Positions 1-7,916 of a DNA stretch of 64,000 nucleotides are shown here, piece after piece. This DNA comes from Zestosphaera sp. (GTDB lineage: Archaea; Thermoproteota; Thermoprotei_A; Sulfolobales; NBVN01). Below the pieces are notes generated by a model. The model worked only from the letters and a program-made list of their open reading frames with translations. It was not told where the DNA came from and ran no database searches. Position 1 is the stretch's first letter; the number at the start of each line of letters is the position of its first letter. The translations under genes were made by a program, and so were the position numbers. The stretch is taken from positions 345,924 to 409,923 of the forward strand of contig JAVYVJ010000001.1 in assembly GCA_038727705.1 (NCBI GenBank), written 5' to 3'.

Positions 1-730
1 TCGGATGTTTTAGCACGTCGATGAAGTCGTCGAGTATTGGCATCAGGTTATCTGGGTTTGCCATGCCTACCCTTAACATGTAGTTCCCTTTAACCTCTTC
101 AGTGATCATCCGCACTAAGTCATGTAGTCTAATGTCGCCAAGGTCGATTCCGTATGCAGCAGTGTCCTGGGCCGTGAGGTCCAGCTCGAAGACGCCCTTG
201 CGCACTGCCTCCTTGGCAACCCTAACCACTAACTCAGGTCTGTAGGATCTTAGCCTCCGCCGAGCTATCTTGGTTATGCAGAAGGAGCAATTACCAAGGC
301 ATCCTTCAGCTATCGGTATGGAGGTTACGGATCCTTCTACTAAGGGCGCTAACCACGTAGTGTCCCTTTCCCCGCTTAGCAGGACAATTCGCCCGTCGTT
401 TTCAACGGCTTCATGTATTCTGATGACGTTCTGCGGGGATATCAGGGATGCCTCTGGAACCACTTTAGATATCGTGTACGGCTGCGCCGCTACCATGCAT
501 CCAGCTACAATTAGTTTGATCCCGTTCCCCACCTGCGTTTTAAGCCTACTGAGCCTCTTAACAATTCTTTGCTCAGTATCCAGTCTTACAGTGCAGGTGT
601 TCACGATCACTACGTCCGCCTCATCCATCGAATCCACTATCTCATGCCCCTTACCGATTAACACCTGCTTCATGAGCGCTGTGTCAGCGTTGTTTAACGC
701 ACATCCATACGTCTCTATGTAGACCTTCAT
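1..730 (-). CDS. tRNA N6-threonylcarbamoyladenosine (t6A) methylthiotransferase, partial
   Basis: MiaB/CDKAL1-type radical SAM enzyme that would thiomethylate t6A37 in ANN-decoding tRNAs. Read on the minus strand from ATG at 728-730, the protein begins MKVYIETYGCALNNADT, the N-terminal methylthiotransferase domain that binds the auxiliary Fe-S cluster. NTCTVR follows, and then the radical SAM signature EGCLGNCSFC (CxxxCxxC). The reading frame is open to base 1, so the C-terminal part of the SAM domain and the TRAM domain lie outside the window. It is divergent from the aIF2-beta operon, with about 70 bp between the starts. The family is clear. Assignment to the t6A (MtaB/CDKAL1) branch rather than MiaB rests on archaeal origin and overall pattern. 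Confidence 0.88.
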   Translation of the reverse strand, partial: MKVYIETYGCALNNADTALMKQVLIGKGHEIVDSMDEADVVIVNTCTVRLDTEQRIVKRLSRLKTQVGNGIKLIVAGCMVAAQPYTISKVVPEASLISPQNVIRIHEAVENDGRIVLLSGERDTTWLAPLVEGSVTSIPIAEGCLGNCSFCITKIARRRLRSYRPELVVRVAKEAVRKGVFELDLTAQDTAAYGIDLGDIRLHDLVRMITEEVKGNYMLRVGMANPDNLMPILDDFIDVLKHP

Positions 731-809
731 CTCGTATATCTAGCCTCAACAACACGATTTAGCTACTCAACTTAAAAGTTTTGATGTGGTCTATTAGGGG
801 GTGTGGCGG

Positions 810-1229
810 TTGAGTGGGTTGCCACCGTATGAACAGCTGTTGGAGGAGCTCTACAGTAAGTTGCCCGAGAGGAGAGCATTGACCGTTAGTCTAGACATAC
901 CGCCGCTCGAGATAGTCCACGTTGGACTTCAGACTCAAGTTAAGAACTTCAAGACAGTGTGTGAGGTAATATTAAGGGAGCCTAAAGTATGTGCTAGATA
1001 CCTCCTGAAGGAGCTGGCGGCTAGAGGGACTATAGATGACTCAGGGGTTTTCACGATATACTCTAGAGTTTCCTCGCAGACTCTGAACGCTTTATTCAGG
1101 AGGTTCCTTGAGTCCTACGTGATGTGTAAGACATGCGGGTCCTACCAGACAGAGCTCAGGAAGCAAGGTAAGGTGTGGATAATTAGATGTTTAGCCTGCG
1201 GCGCTGAAGCCCCTGTCAAGCCTGTATGA
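810..1229 (+). CDS. Translation initiation factor 2 subunit beta (aIF2-beta)
   Basis: Beta subunit of the heterotrimeric aIF2 that carries initiator Met-tRNA to the small ribosomal subunit. The protein shows the family layout: an N-terminal helix (YEQLLEELYSKLPE), the alpha-beta core, and a C-terminal zinc ribbon with CxxC pairs (CKTC and CLAC, about 18 residues apart). The frame is open from GTG at 801. I prefer TTG at 810 because it sits about 7 nt after GGGGTG at 797-802, the spacing seen for other genes here. It is the first gene of a tightly packed operon with DUF424, NMD3, aIF1A, RIO1 and Dim2, all concerned with initiation or ribosome assembly. Confidence 0.95.
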   Translation: MSGLPPYEQLLEELYSKLPERRALTVSLDIPPLEIVHVGLQTQVKNFKTVCEVILREPKVCARYLLKELAARGTIDDSGVFTIYSRVSSQTLNALFRRFLESYVMCKTCGSYQTELRKQGKVWIIRCLACGAEAPVKPV

Positions 1230-1236
1230 GGTGGGC

Positions 1237-1560
1237 TTGCTGGACGAGATCCTGGTATATGTGAGGATACATAAAACCGAGGGGATCTCGCAGGACTTTA
1301 AGGAAGTTGTGACGGTGTGTGATAAGGAGTTACTCGGCAAAACCCTCAAGGAAGGGGATGTTTCACTGGTCGTGAACGAAGAGTTCTTTGGCGGGTTCCT
1401 AGCAACCATAGATGAAGCCATGCATTACGTCAGGAACGCGCAGGTAGCGGTCCTCGTCGGCACGGTCTCCGTTAGTAGAGCCATTAATGAGGGTTTAGTG
1501 CATCCGGATGCGGTGCTCAGGATTAATGAGACCCCCTACGCGCAGGTAATGAAGTTATGA
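1237..1560 (+). CDS. DUF424 family protein
   Basis: Small archaeal protein of about 107 residues matching DUF424, a family of unknown biochemical function often found between aIF2-beta and NMD3. Visible features are an N-terminal strand (ILVYVRIHK), a central NEEFFGGF segment and an alternating strand-helix pattern. There are no catalytic motifs or membrane segments. The start is probably TTG at 1237, after the GAGGTG that overlaps the aIF2-beta stop, rather than GTG at 1231. Its stop overlaps the NMD3 start (ATGA), implying translational coupling. The context suggests a role in translation or ribosome assembly, but the sequence itself does not show one. Confidence 0.82.
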   Translation: MLDEILVYVRIHKTEGISQDFKEVVTVCDKELLGKTLKEGDVSLVVNEEFFGGFLATIDEAMHYVRNAQVAVLVGTVSVSRAINEGLVHPDAVLRINETPYAQVMKL

Positions 1561-2594
1561 GTACATCAAGAAGGTTCTGCTTGAGATGCGGAAGATCAGA
1601 GACCCCTGACGGGCCGTTGGTGGAGGGTCTCTGCCTAGACTGCTTTCTTAGAGAGAGGCACTTAGTCAGACTCCCAAGTAAAGTGACTTTAGTGAGATGC
1701 ACTGTCTGCGGGTCACTCTACATTAAGGGTTCCTGGACCCCGTTTCACGGAGGGGTTACGGAGGCCCTACAATACTACCTGAGGGAGGCGGTCCTTAAGA
1801 AGGACGTCGTAAACCCGAATCTTTCAGGAATAGATATTGATGTTTTAGGGATTTACGGAGGCCATGCCGAGCTGCTCATCAGAGCCTCGCTTAAAGGACG
1901 GCTTGTGGAGCAGAAGCTCGCTACCACGTACGAGGTCGTCGGAAGGCTGTGCCCGAGATGTCTAAACAGTAAGGTCAGGAACTATGAGGCAGTCCTTCAG
2001 ATACGATTCACAGGAGACCCGCCACGTGATTTAGTTAGGAGAATCGCTAGGATATTGGGGGAGAGTAGAAGCATCAGCGAGAGCGTAACTGACTACGAGG
2101 AACTTCACGAGGGCGTTGATGTGAAGTTCAGCAACGTCTCCGTCGCCAGGCATGCTGCAACATATCTGCAGAACCTCCTCGGCGGTTACGTGACGGAGTC
2201 TTGGAAACTCCACGGTGTTGTTAAAGGCAGGAGGTACAGTAAGGTGTCGATAGTTTTGAGAATACCGCTTTTCTCAGCTGGGGATTTAATAGATCTGAGG
2301 GGCTCTTTGGTGGAGGTCCTTGAAGTAAGGAGGGATAAGGTAGTGGTTCATGCATTGCGTGAGGGTAGGGTGATGAACTTGAGCCTTAGATCCCTCATTA
2401 AGGAGGGTTTCAGAGTCCTGGACACAGCCGATTATTCAGTTACTAAGTGCTTTATAGCCGATATACACGGCAACGAGGCTGTAGCAGAGTGTGAGGACGG
2501 CGATTTAGTCAGGTCGGTCATCACGAAGCCTCTCAAGGTTGGGGACGCGGTGTTGGCCTTAACTTATAAAGACGTTAAGTACCTCAAATATTAG
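1557..2594 (+). CDS. NMD3-family ribosome assembly protein
   Basis: Archaeal homologue of eukaryotic NMD3, the adaptor bound to nascent large ribosomal subunits. The N-terminal half is rich in paired cysteines: CLRC near residues 8-11, CLDC near 26-29, CTVC near 48-51 and CPRC near 132-135. These form the zinc-binding modules typical of the family. The rest is predicted alpha/beta with no membrane segment. Archaea lack nuclear export, so the role is presumably late large-subunit maturation. The ATG overlaps the DUF424 stop by 4 nt. Length (345 aa) is normal for archaeal members, which lack the eukaryotic shuttling tail. Confidence 0.9.
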   Translation: MSTSRRFCLRCGRSETPDGPLVEGLCLDCFLRERHLVRLPSKVTLVRCTVCGSLYIKGSWTPFHGGVTEALQYYLREAVLKKDVVNPNLSGIDIDVLGIYGGHAELLIRASLKGRLVEQKLATTYEVVGRLCPRCLNSKVRNYEAVLQIRFTGDPPRDLVRRIARILGESRSISESVTDYEELHEGVDVKFSNVSVARHAATYLQNLLGGYVTESWKLHGVVKGRRYSKVSIVLRIPLFSAGDLIDLRGSLVEVLEVRRDKVVVHALREGRVMNLSLRSLIKEGFRVLDTADYSVTKCFIADIHGNEAVAECEDGDLVRSVITKPLKVGDAVLALTYKDVKYLKY

Positions 2595-2602
2595 GTGATG
2601 TA

Positions 2603-2929
2603 TTGGGAAAGAAGAAAATTGGGGAGGTCTCCGAGACCCCTTACCCCAACCCTGAGGAGGGAACTGTAGTTTGCGTAGTTACCGAACCTATGGGCGGAAA
2701 CTACATGAAAGCCGTATGCATGGATGGGAAGGAACGTAAGCTAAGAATACCTGGTAAACTCAGGCACAAGGTATGGATAAATGTGAAGGACGTTGTTCTA
2801 GTGGGGAAGTGGGAGTTCGATGAGAGCAGAGGTGATGTGCTGTACAAATACAGCCGGGATGAGAGGAAAAAGCTCATTGAAGGAGGTTTTCTAGAACCCT
2901 CACTGATTGAGAGCGCTGGTGAACTCTGA
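2603..2929 (+). CDS. Translation initiation factor 1A (aIF1A)
   Basis: S1-like OB-fold factor that binds the ribosomal A site and helps position the initiator tRNA. The 108-aa protein has a basic N-terminus (MGKKK), the OB strands GTVVCVVTEPMGGNYMKAVC and RKLRIPGKLR, and the family's WINVKDVVLVG and ELIEGGFL-like tail (KLIEGGFLE). The TTG start at 2603 follows GGTGA at 2594-2598. It lies 8 nt after nmd3. The last codons overlap the ribosome-binding site of the RIO1 kinase gene, which begins at or next to this stop codon. Confidence 0.95.
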   Translation: MGKKKIGEVSETPYPNPEEGTVVCVVTEPMGGNYMKAVCMDGKERKLRIPGKLRHKVWINVKDVVLVGKWEFDESRGDVLYKYSRDERKKLIEGGFLEPSLIESAGEL

Positions 2930-3756
2930 TATCGGACAGGGGGTCTGAGGACTCGGTCGTTGATGCTACCCTCAGGTTTAGAGATAAGGAACGTAAGTTA
3001 ATAGATGAGGATCTCTTCGAGACTGTGGAGGAGGTCTTTGACAGAGCGACTGTTCAGGCAGTCCTTAAGTTGATGAGGAGAGGCACCATATCTGCCCTTA
3101 AGGGCGTGGTCAGCGCTGGCAAGGAATCCAGAGTCTACTGGGGGACGAATTCTAGAGGGAGTGATCTCGCCATCAAGATCTATCTAACATCCTCCGCTGA
3201 GTTCAGGAGGGGCATGATCAAATACATAGTTGGTGATTACAGGTTCGACAAGAATGTCCCTAAATCCACAAGAAAGCTAGTTACTCTGTGGGCTAGGAAG
3301 GAGTTCAATAATTACGTGGATCTATACAGGGCAGGCGTCTCAGTTCCTGAACCTATAGATCAACATGAGAATGTGTTGGTCATGGAGTTTATAGGTGAGG
3401 GCGGGGTCAGGGCTCCGTTGCTGAAGGAGGCGGTCCTAACCCGTGATGAGTATGAGAGAATGTTCAACTCTATAGTTGAGGACCTTCGCAAGGCGTACGT
3501 CAGGGCGAGGCTCATACACAGCGACTTAAGCGAGTATAACATAATGGTTTGGAACAGCAAGCACTACATAATAGACGTTAGTCAGGCAGTGCATGTAACC
3601 CATCCCAACGCCATGGAGTTGCTCAGAAGGGATGTAAGCAACATAGTAAGGTTCTTTGAAAAGGAGGCCGGTATTGAGGTACCCCCGCAGGAGAGCATAT
3701 TGAAGTATGTGACAAGCATGTCAAGCGATGTGAGAGATCAATTCGTGGAGTTTTAA
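2929..3756 (+). CDS. RIO1-type serine/threonine protein kinase, probable AUA start
   Basis: Atypical kinase/ATPase needed for small-subunit maturation. Visible are the flexible P-loop STGKES-like GVVSAGKESRVYWG, the RIO signature with the AVKIY-type lysine, the catalytic loop IHSDLSEYNIMVW and the metal loop IIDVSQAV. The first standard start is GTG at 3025, but the in-frame sequence upstream (RDKERKLIDEDLFETVEEV) matches the conserved N-terminal helix of archaeal RIO1. Nothing between the in-frame stop at 2920 and base 3025 is ATG, GTG or TTG. GGTGA at 2918-2922 stands exactly 6 nt before ATA at 2929, the spacing used by dim2. I therefore annotate ATA as start; CTG at 2926 is the alternative. 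The kinase call is firm, the start is inference. Confidence 0.85.
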   Translation: MSDRGSEDSVVDATLRFRDKERKLIDEDLFETVEEVFDRATVQAVLKLMRRGTISALKGVVSAGKESRVYWGTNSRGSDLAIKIYLTSSAEFRRGMIKYIVGDYRFDKNVPKSTRKLVTLWARKEFNNYVDLYRAGVSVPEPIDQHENVLVMEFIGEGGVRAPLLKEAVLTRDEYERMFNSIVEDLRKAYVRARLIHSDLSEYNIMVWNSKHYIIDVSQAVHVTHPNAMELLRRDVSNIVRFFEKEAGIEVPPQESILKYVTSMSSDVRDQFVEF

Positions 3757-3858
3757 GTCCTCTTGTTTACTTAGGATTAAGGTGATGGACAATACGAGGT
3801 AACCAAACCTTACACACCGCGAAGAGACCCTCATCCCATCAACCACAGGTGATTCAAA

Positions 3859-4458
3859 TTGGGTGACTCAAGTAGATCGACACATAGCTTGGCAAGAATC
3901 TATCTAAGAGTCAGACCCGAGAGGCTCGGCGTCCTCATAGGTGAGGAGGGCAAGTCTCTGAAGGAGTTGGAGAATAAAACTCAGACCGTAATAACTGTCG
4001 ATAGCGTGAACAGCAACGTCGTCATAGAGGCCGCAACCCCGAGGACCCCCGCCGACATGTTGCTGAGGGCCTCGGACTTCATCAAAGCTGTTGATTCAGG
4101 ATTCAATCCTGAGAAGGCATGGAGACTCCTCGAAGAGGACACTATCCTAGTGTTGATTAATCTTAAAGAGGTGGTCGGGGATGCACCGAACCACCTATAC
4201 AGGGTCAAGGCGAGGATCATAGGCGAGGAGGGCAGGGTTAGGGCAAACATAGAGCAACTGACGGGAAGCGATATAAGCGTGTACGATGATGTAGTAGCTA
4301 TCATAGGGGATTATGAGGGCGCTTACCTGGCTAGAGAGGCTGTCGAGATGATTGTCCAGGGGAGGGAGCACTCCACGGTTTACAAATACCTAAACAGGAG
4401 AGCCCGTGAGTTAAAACGTAAAAGATTAACTGAGTACTGGAGAAAAGAAGGGTTCTGA
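3859..4458 (+). CDS. KH-domain RNA-binding protein Dim2/Pno1 (Krr1-like)
   Basis: Archaeal Dim2, a two-KH-domain protein that binds the 3' end region of 16S rRNA during 30S maturation and partners with RIO kinases and Nob1. KH1 has the GxxG loop in VLIGEEGKSLKELE (about residues 25-38). KH2 has RIIGEEGRVRANIE (about 114-127) followed by SVYDDVVAIIG. The tail is strongly basic (RRARELKRKR). The TTG start at 3859 lies 6 nt after GGTGA at 3848-3852. The RIO1-Dim2 order is conserved in archaea and agrees with joint action in small-subunit biogenesis. Confidence 0.93.
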   Translation: MGDSSRSTHSLARIYLRVRPERLGVLIGEEGKSLKELENKTQTVITVDSVNSNVVIEAATPRTPADMLLRASDFIKAVDSGFNPEKAWRLLEEDTILVLINLKEVVGDAPNHLYRVKARIIGEEGRVRANIEQLTGSDISVYDDVVAIIGDYEGAYLAREAVEMIVQGREHSTVYKYLNRRARELKRKRLTEYWRKEGF

Positions 4459-4567
4459 AAGCCGTCGAACCCCCTGCGCCCTAAGTTTCTAGGGTATCTG
4501 GACTCCCTGAGAGTGGGGAGGGTTACGGCTAATTTTCGTCGAGGTTAGGAGCCCGTTCTCTCTTATG

Positions 4568-4697
4568 TGGTGGGCCCGGGGGGACTTGAACCCCCGACCT
4601 ACGGGTCTCTCACCAGGTTTTCCCTATCATCCCTTTTCGGTCTTCAGACCCGTAGAGGACTGGAGCCCGCCGCTCTGCCTAGCTGAGCTACGGGCCC
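4568..4697 (-). tRNA. tRNA-Trp (CCA) with a 53-nt intron
   Basis: The minus strand folds as a tRNA with acceptor GGGCCCG/CGGGCCC, D stem GCTC/GAGC, anticodon stem GCGGG/CCCGT, T stem GGGGG/CCCCC, A73 and an encoded CCA (4568-4570). The spliced loop is CT-CCA-GA, so the anticodon is CCA. A 53-nt intron (4607-4659) sits at the canonical 37/38 site. The predicted central helix CTCC/TGAG has only three of four pairs, so the bulge-helix-bulge is imperfect. The intron holds a stretch (CTACGGGTCT) perfectly complementary to 10 nt of the 3' exon and ends in a CTGA box. See findings. Confidence 0.92.
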
Positions 4698-4773
4698 ACC
4701 TCCGCTCATCATTAATCAAATACTCACTAGAGCTTTTAAATGCTTCCCCACAACTACTTTGGTGGTATGGTTC

Positions 4774-4926
4774 TTGAGTCCCTGGAAGCTAAAGTGCAGG
4801 GAGTGCAATACGGAGTGGATACTTAATGTGAGCCATGATCTCAGCGAGTTTAACCAGTTATATCACTATTGCAGGGTATGTGGTAAGAACACTTACCACG
4901 ACATCCTAGAGCTCGTGGAGATCTAG
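4774..4926 (+). CDS. Zinc-ribbon microprotein (50 aa)
   Basis: Short gene reading MSPWKLKCRECNTEW and ending HDILELVEI. Two CxxC pairs (CREC near residues 8-11 and CRVC near 33-36) about 22 residues apart look like a single zinc ribbon. The TTG start at 4774 has GGTGGT at 4761-4766, with the usual 7-nt spacing. It lies between the tRNA-Trp gene, which is divergent, and ThrRS-ed, which is convergent. The codon pattern and CxxC spacing make it likely to be real, but I do not recognise a named family. The function is unknown; a nucleic-acid or ribosome-associated role would be a guess. Confidence 0.68.
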   Translation: MSPWKLKCRECNTEWILNVSHDLSEFNQLYHYCRVCGKNTYHDILELVEI

Positions 4927-5027
4927 TAGGGGGGCGAGCTCCCCGCCCCTCAAGGATTGGGAGGAGGTCAACCCAATGCTGGCGAGGAAGTGTATGAGGG
5001 GAACTCACATGCCTGGGGGCGTGACCT

Positions 5028-6758
5028 TCACGACGTGGGGATCTGCTGGTGTTTGAGCAGATTCACGAATTCTTCAATGCTTAGTGACTTCTGGATGCCG
5101 AGGTGACGCACCCTAACGTTGACGGTGTTTGTTTCCTTTTCCCTCTCACCTACTACCACTATGTAGGGTATCCATTCCACACCAGCTTCACGAACCCTCC
5201 TCCCAAGCCCTAATTCTCTGCTGTCGACCTCTACACGCACGCCTGCATTCGCTAGCATCTCGGCCACGCTGTTTGCGTAGGCCACGGTATTGCTGTCAAC
5301 GGGTATTATCCTAACTTGTACCGGCATTATAAGTGGTGGTAGGTAGGGGGTCTTACCTGAGGCTTCCAGTTTGTGCGCCCTGTCCACTAACGCGTATATG
5401 AGGACCTCAGATGGGCCGAGTAGTTCCGACGAGATGATCAGCATCTGCTTGGAGGGTTCTAGCGCATTGTTCGTTCTACTGCCCATCGATGTTCTGCTCA
5501 CCAATGTGGGCACGCCTCCTGAGTCAACGTAGTGTAACTCTACAGCCAGACCACAGCGTAACTCATCCTCATCGCATTCCCTGACGATCAACACTACCTC
5601 ATCGAATGAATTGCTTAGCAGCTTGCTAATTGGTCTCCACACGCCTTCTTCGAAACTCTTGATGGTCATCACCATGACCGGCACCAGGCTGTCCCTCAGC
5701 TCCAGCGATTCAAGCCTGCCTAGCAGGTGCTCGACCAGGCGCGTGACAAGTTTAATGCCTTCCTCCTTATCCCTTGCGAATATCGTCAAATGAGGCTTTC
5801 TTAGGACGCTCAGCGAGCTTCTAAAGTCGTCGGCCTTGAAGGTCTTATGCACCGTAGCTACTTCGTAAATGTAATACGGTAGGGGTCCACCGGTCATCCC
5901 TAACTCGTCGGCCAGGGCAGCATGCTTGGCGTTGATGCAATCGCTTTCACACGTCGTTGCTATATAGTTGTCGATGATGACTCTTGCTCCACGTATATTG
6001 TACTCCCTCGCAAGCTCTGTGACGATGGACCTGCTCAACCCTATTAAAGTGTCATCGACGTCGACGCCTGGCCCAACCCTATACATAAGGGTTTTCGCAC
6101 CATCCTTTATCAGCCTGAAGGAGAACTTGCTTAGAAGTTCCCTAACCCTCTCCTCCATCCTCCATTCTCTGCTGACCTCCTTGGTTATGCATGCATGTCT
6201 GAAGAACATCAAATCGAGACCGCTAACGTATGTCTGACCCGAGTCTACCATGTGAAGGTTGCCTTCTTTATCTAAGATAAAGCACCTGGCGGCCGGGATT
6301 GTTGCGCCTGAGAGCTCCTCCGGTCTGTACTCCCTCGAAAGCTCTGAGAGCGGGTGACCATAGCATGCAATCGTGAACTGTTTGTACCAGCCGAAGGGTG
6401 TCCTATATACGGGAATTCCCTCGAGGACTTCACGCGTCCTTGCCTCCAGAGCCTTCAGAACCCTCAGCGCCTCCCCGGGTTTAGCCAAGTTTTTGGAGAG
6501 GTGTGCGTAGGGATATAGGACTACTGCAGAAGGTCTTAAACTAGCCGCGAGGCTTTTGAGGTCATTCGTGAACCTCACCACCAATTCATCCACAGCACTC
6601 TCATCGCCTTCCTCAACGCTCATGAAGGCAACTAAGGCGTTCTTGAGCGCTAGAGCGTTGAGCTCTGGGGGCTCCTCAGCCTCTCTGAGAGCTTTTTCAG
6701 TGATCCTCGTGCTGAATTCCTCTGCATGAATAATTAACGTTCTCACTTCCCTCCCCAA
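5028..6758 (-). CDS. Stand-alone threonyl-tRNA synthetase editing protein (ThrRS-ed)
   Basis: Crenarchaeal proofreading homologue of ThrRS that deacylates Ser-tRNA(Thr) in trans. Residues 1 to about 145 are the archaeal D-aminoacyl-deacylase-like editing domain (RTLIIHAEEF near the start, YPYAHLSKNLAKP, TPFGWYKQFTIACYGHPLSE). The C-terminal 110 residues are the class IIa anticodon-binding domain (PPLIMPVQVRIIPV, VRVEVDSRELGLGRRV). The middle occupies the place of the catalytic core, but I see no motif 2 or motif 3 arginines in proper context. That is the reported ThrRS-ed pattern; a separate ThrRS-cat should exist elsewhere. The start may be GTG at about 6746 (MRTLIIHAEE), giving the usual family N-terminus, instead of TTG at 6758. 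Confidence 0.85.
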   Translation of the reverse strand: MGREVRTLIIHAEEFSTRITEKALREAEEPPELNALALKNALVAFMSVEEGDESAVDELVVRFTNDLKSLAASLRPSAVVLYPYAHLSKNLAKPGEALRVLKALEARTREVLEGIPVYRTPFGWYKQFTIACYGHPLSELSREYRPEELSGATIPAARCFILDKEGNLHMVDSGQTYVSGLDLMFFRHACITKEVSREWRMEERVRELLSKFSFRLIKDGAKTLMYRVGPGVDVDDTLIGLSRSIVTELAREYNIRGARVIIDNYIATTCESDCINAKHAALADELGMTGGPLPYYIYEVATVHKTFKADDFRSSLSVLRKPHLTIFARDKEEGIKLVTRLVEHLLGRLESLELRDSLVPVMVMTIKSFEEGVWRPISKLLSNSFDEVVLIVRECDEDELRCGLAVELHYVDSGGVPTLVSRTSMGSRTNNALEPSKQMLIISSELLGPSEVLIYALVDRAHKLEASGKTPYLPPLIMPVQVRIIPVDSNTVAYANSVAEMLANAGVRVEVDSRELGLGRRVREAGVEWIPYIVVVGEREKETNTVNVRVRHLGIQKSLSIEEFVNLLKHQQIPTS

Positions 6759-6939
6759 GTAATACGGGGTTCTTAAATAATATCGGTTTTAGACTGTCCC
6801 CTCGGAGTTATTTCAGGTTTGGGGATGGCGGCGAAGGGCTAACGCCAAACGAAATAAAGGCTTGTCCCTCAGTTCTTAACCACGTTGAATCCAAGCAATT
6901 TAATAGGTACTTAATAGCTTATGAATTTGGGTGAGTATC

Positions 6940-7911
6940 TTGGAAGAATCTAAATCGCCTAACAGGAAAATAGCCTCCTTAGAGGATCTGGAGTTAACGC
7001 CGACGGTGCTTTCCAAGCTTATTGAGTCTGGGTACAAAACACTTGAATCCATAGCTGCTGCAAATTCGGCGGAGCTCGCCAGCATTGCTGGCATACCCCT
7101 CCCGACCGCTCAGAGGATAGTTCTTAGGGCTAGGGATTTGCTAGGCCTTAAGTTTAAGACAGCTCTTGACTTGAGGATAGAGCGGGCCAAGATAGGTAGG
7201 ATAACGACCGGCTCTAGGAGTTTAGACTCCCTTCTCGGCGGTGGCGTTGAGACTAAAAGCATTACGGAACTCTTCGGCGAGTACGGAACTGGCAAGACGA
7301 ACATATGCCATCAACTGTCGATTAACGTTCAGCTGCCTGAGGATAGAGGCGGGTTAAGCGGGAAGGCGCTGTACATAGATACGGAAGGCACCTTCAGATG
7401 GGAGAGGGTGGAGTCCATGGCGAGGGGTGTGGGGTTGGATCCAGAAACGGCCATGAGGAATATCATATGGGCTAGGGCCATAAACAGTGATCATCAGATA
7501 TCGCTGGTTGAGGAGGCGGCTAACGAGTTACTGCCCAACGAAAACATAAGGTTGCTCGTGATAGACTCTGTAATCAGTCACTTCAGAGCCGAGTATACTG
7601 GCAGAGAGTCCCTTGCTGTAAGGCAGCAGAAGCTCAACAAACACCTGCATGATCTGGCGAGAATAGCGGAGGCATTTGACATCGCCGTAGTTGTCACGAA
7701 CCAGGTTATGGCGAGACCTGATCTCTACTATGGTGACCCAACGCAGGCTGTCGGAGGTCACGTGCTGGCGCATGCGCCGGGCGTCAGAGTGCAGTTAAGG
7801 AAGGGCAGAGGTAACAAAAGAATTGCGAGGGTGGTCGACGCACCGCATCTACCTGAGGGCGAAGCAGTCTTCATAATTGCTGAGGAAGGCATTAGGGACG
7901 CTGAGGAATAG
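6940..7911 (+). CDS. radA: DNA repair and recombination protein RadA
   Basis: Archaeal RecA/Rad51 recombinase that forms filaments on single-stranded DNA. An N-terminal helix-hairpin-helix domain (about residues 17-70) is followed by the linker FKTALDL, Walker A GEYGTGKT (about 113-120 from the chosen start) and Walker B LLVIDSV. The L1/L2-region motif is VVVTNQV. No intein is present at the Walker A site. The frame is open from GTG at 6931. TTG at 6940 is 5-7 nt after GGGTGA and is preferred. It is divergent from ThrRS-ed, and the next gene, a prepilin peptidase, starts 6 nt after its stop. Confidence 0.96.
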   Translation: MEESKSPNRKIASLEDLELTPTVLSKLIESGYKTLESIAAANSAELASIAGIPLPTAQRIVLRARDLLGLKFKTALDLRIERAKIGRITTGSRSLDSLLGGGVETKSITELFGEYGTGKTNICHQLSINVQLPEDRGGLSGKALYIDTEGTFRWERVESMARGVGLDPETAMRNIIWARAINSDHQISLVEEAANELLPNENIRLLVIDSVISHFRAEYTGRESLAVRQQKLNKHLHDLARIAEAFDIAVVVTNQVMARPDLYYGDPTQAVGGHVLAHAPGVRVQLRKGRGNKRIARVVDAPHLPEGEAVFIIAEEGIRDAEE

Positions 7912-7916
7912 CCAGG

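Noticed and set aside
4565-4777. Plus-strand ORF across the tRNA-Trp gene
   Set aside because: It lies antisense to a well-folded tRNA and has no protein-like features.
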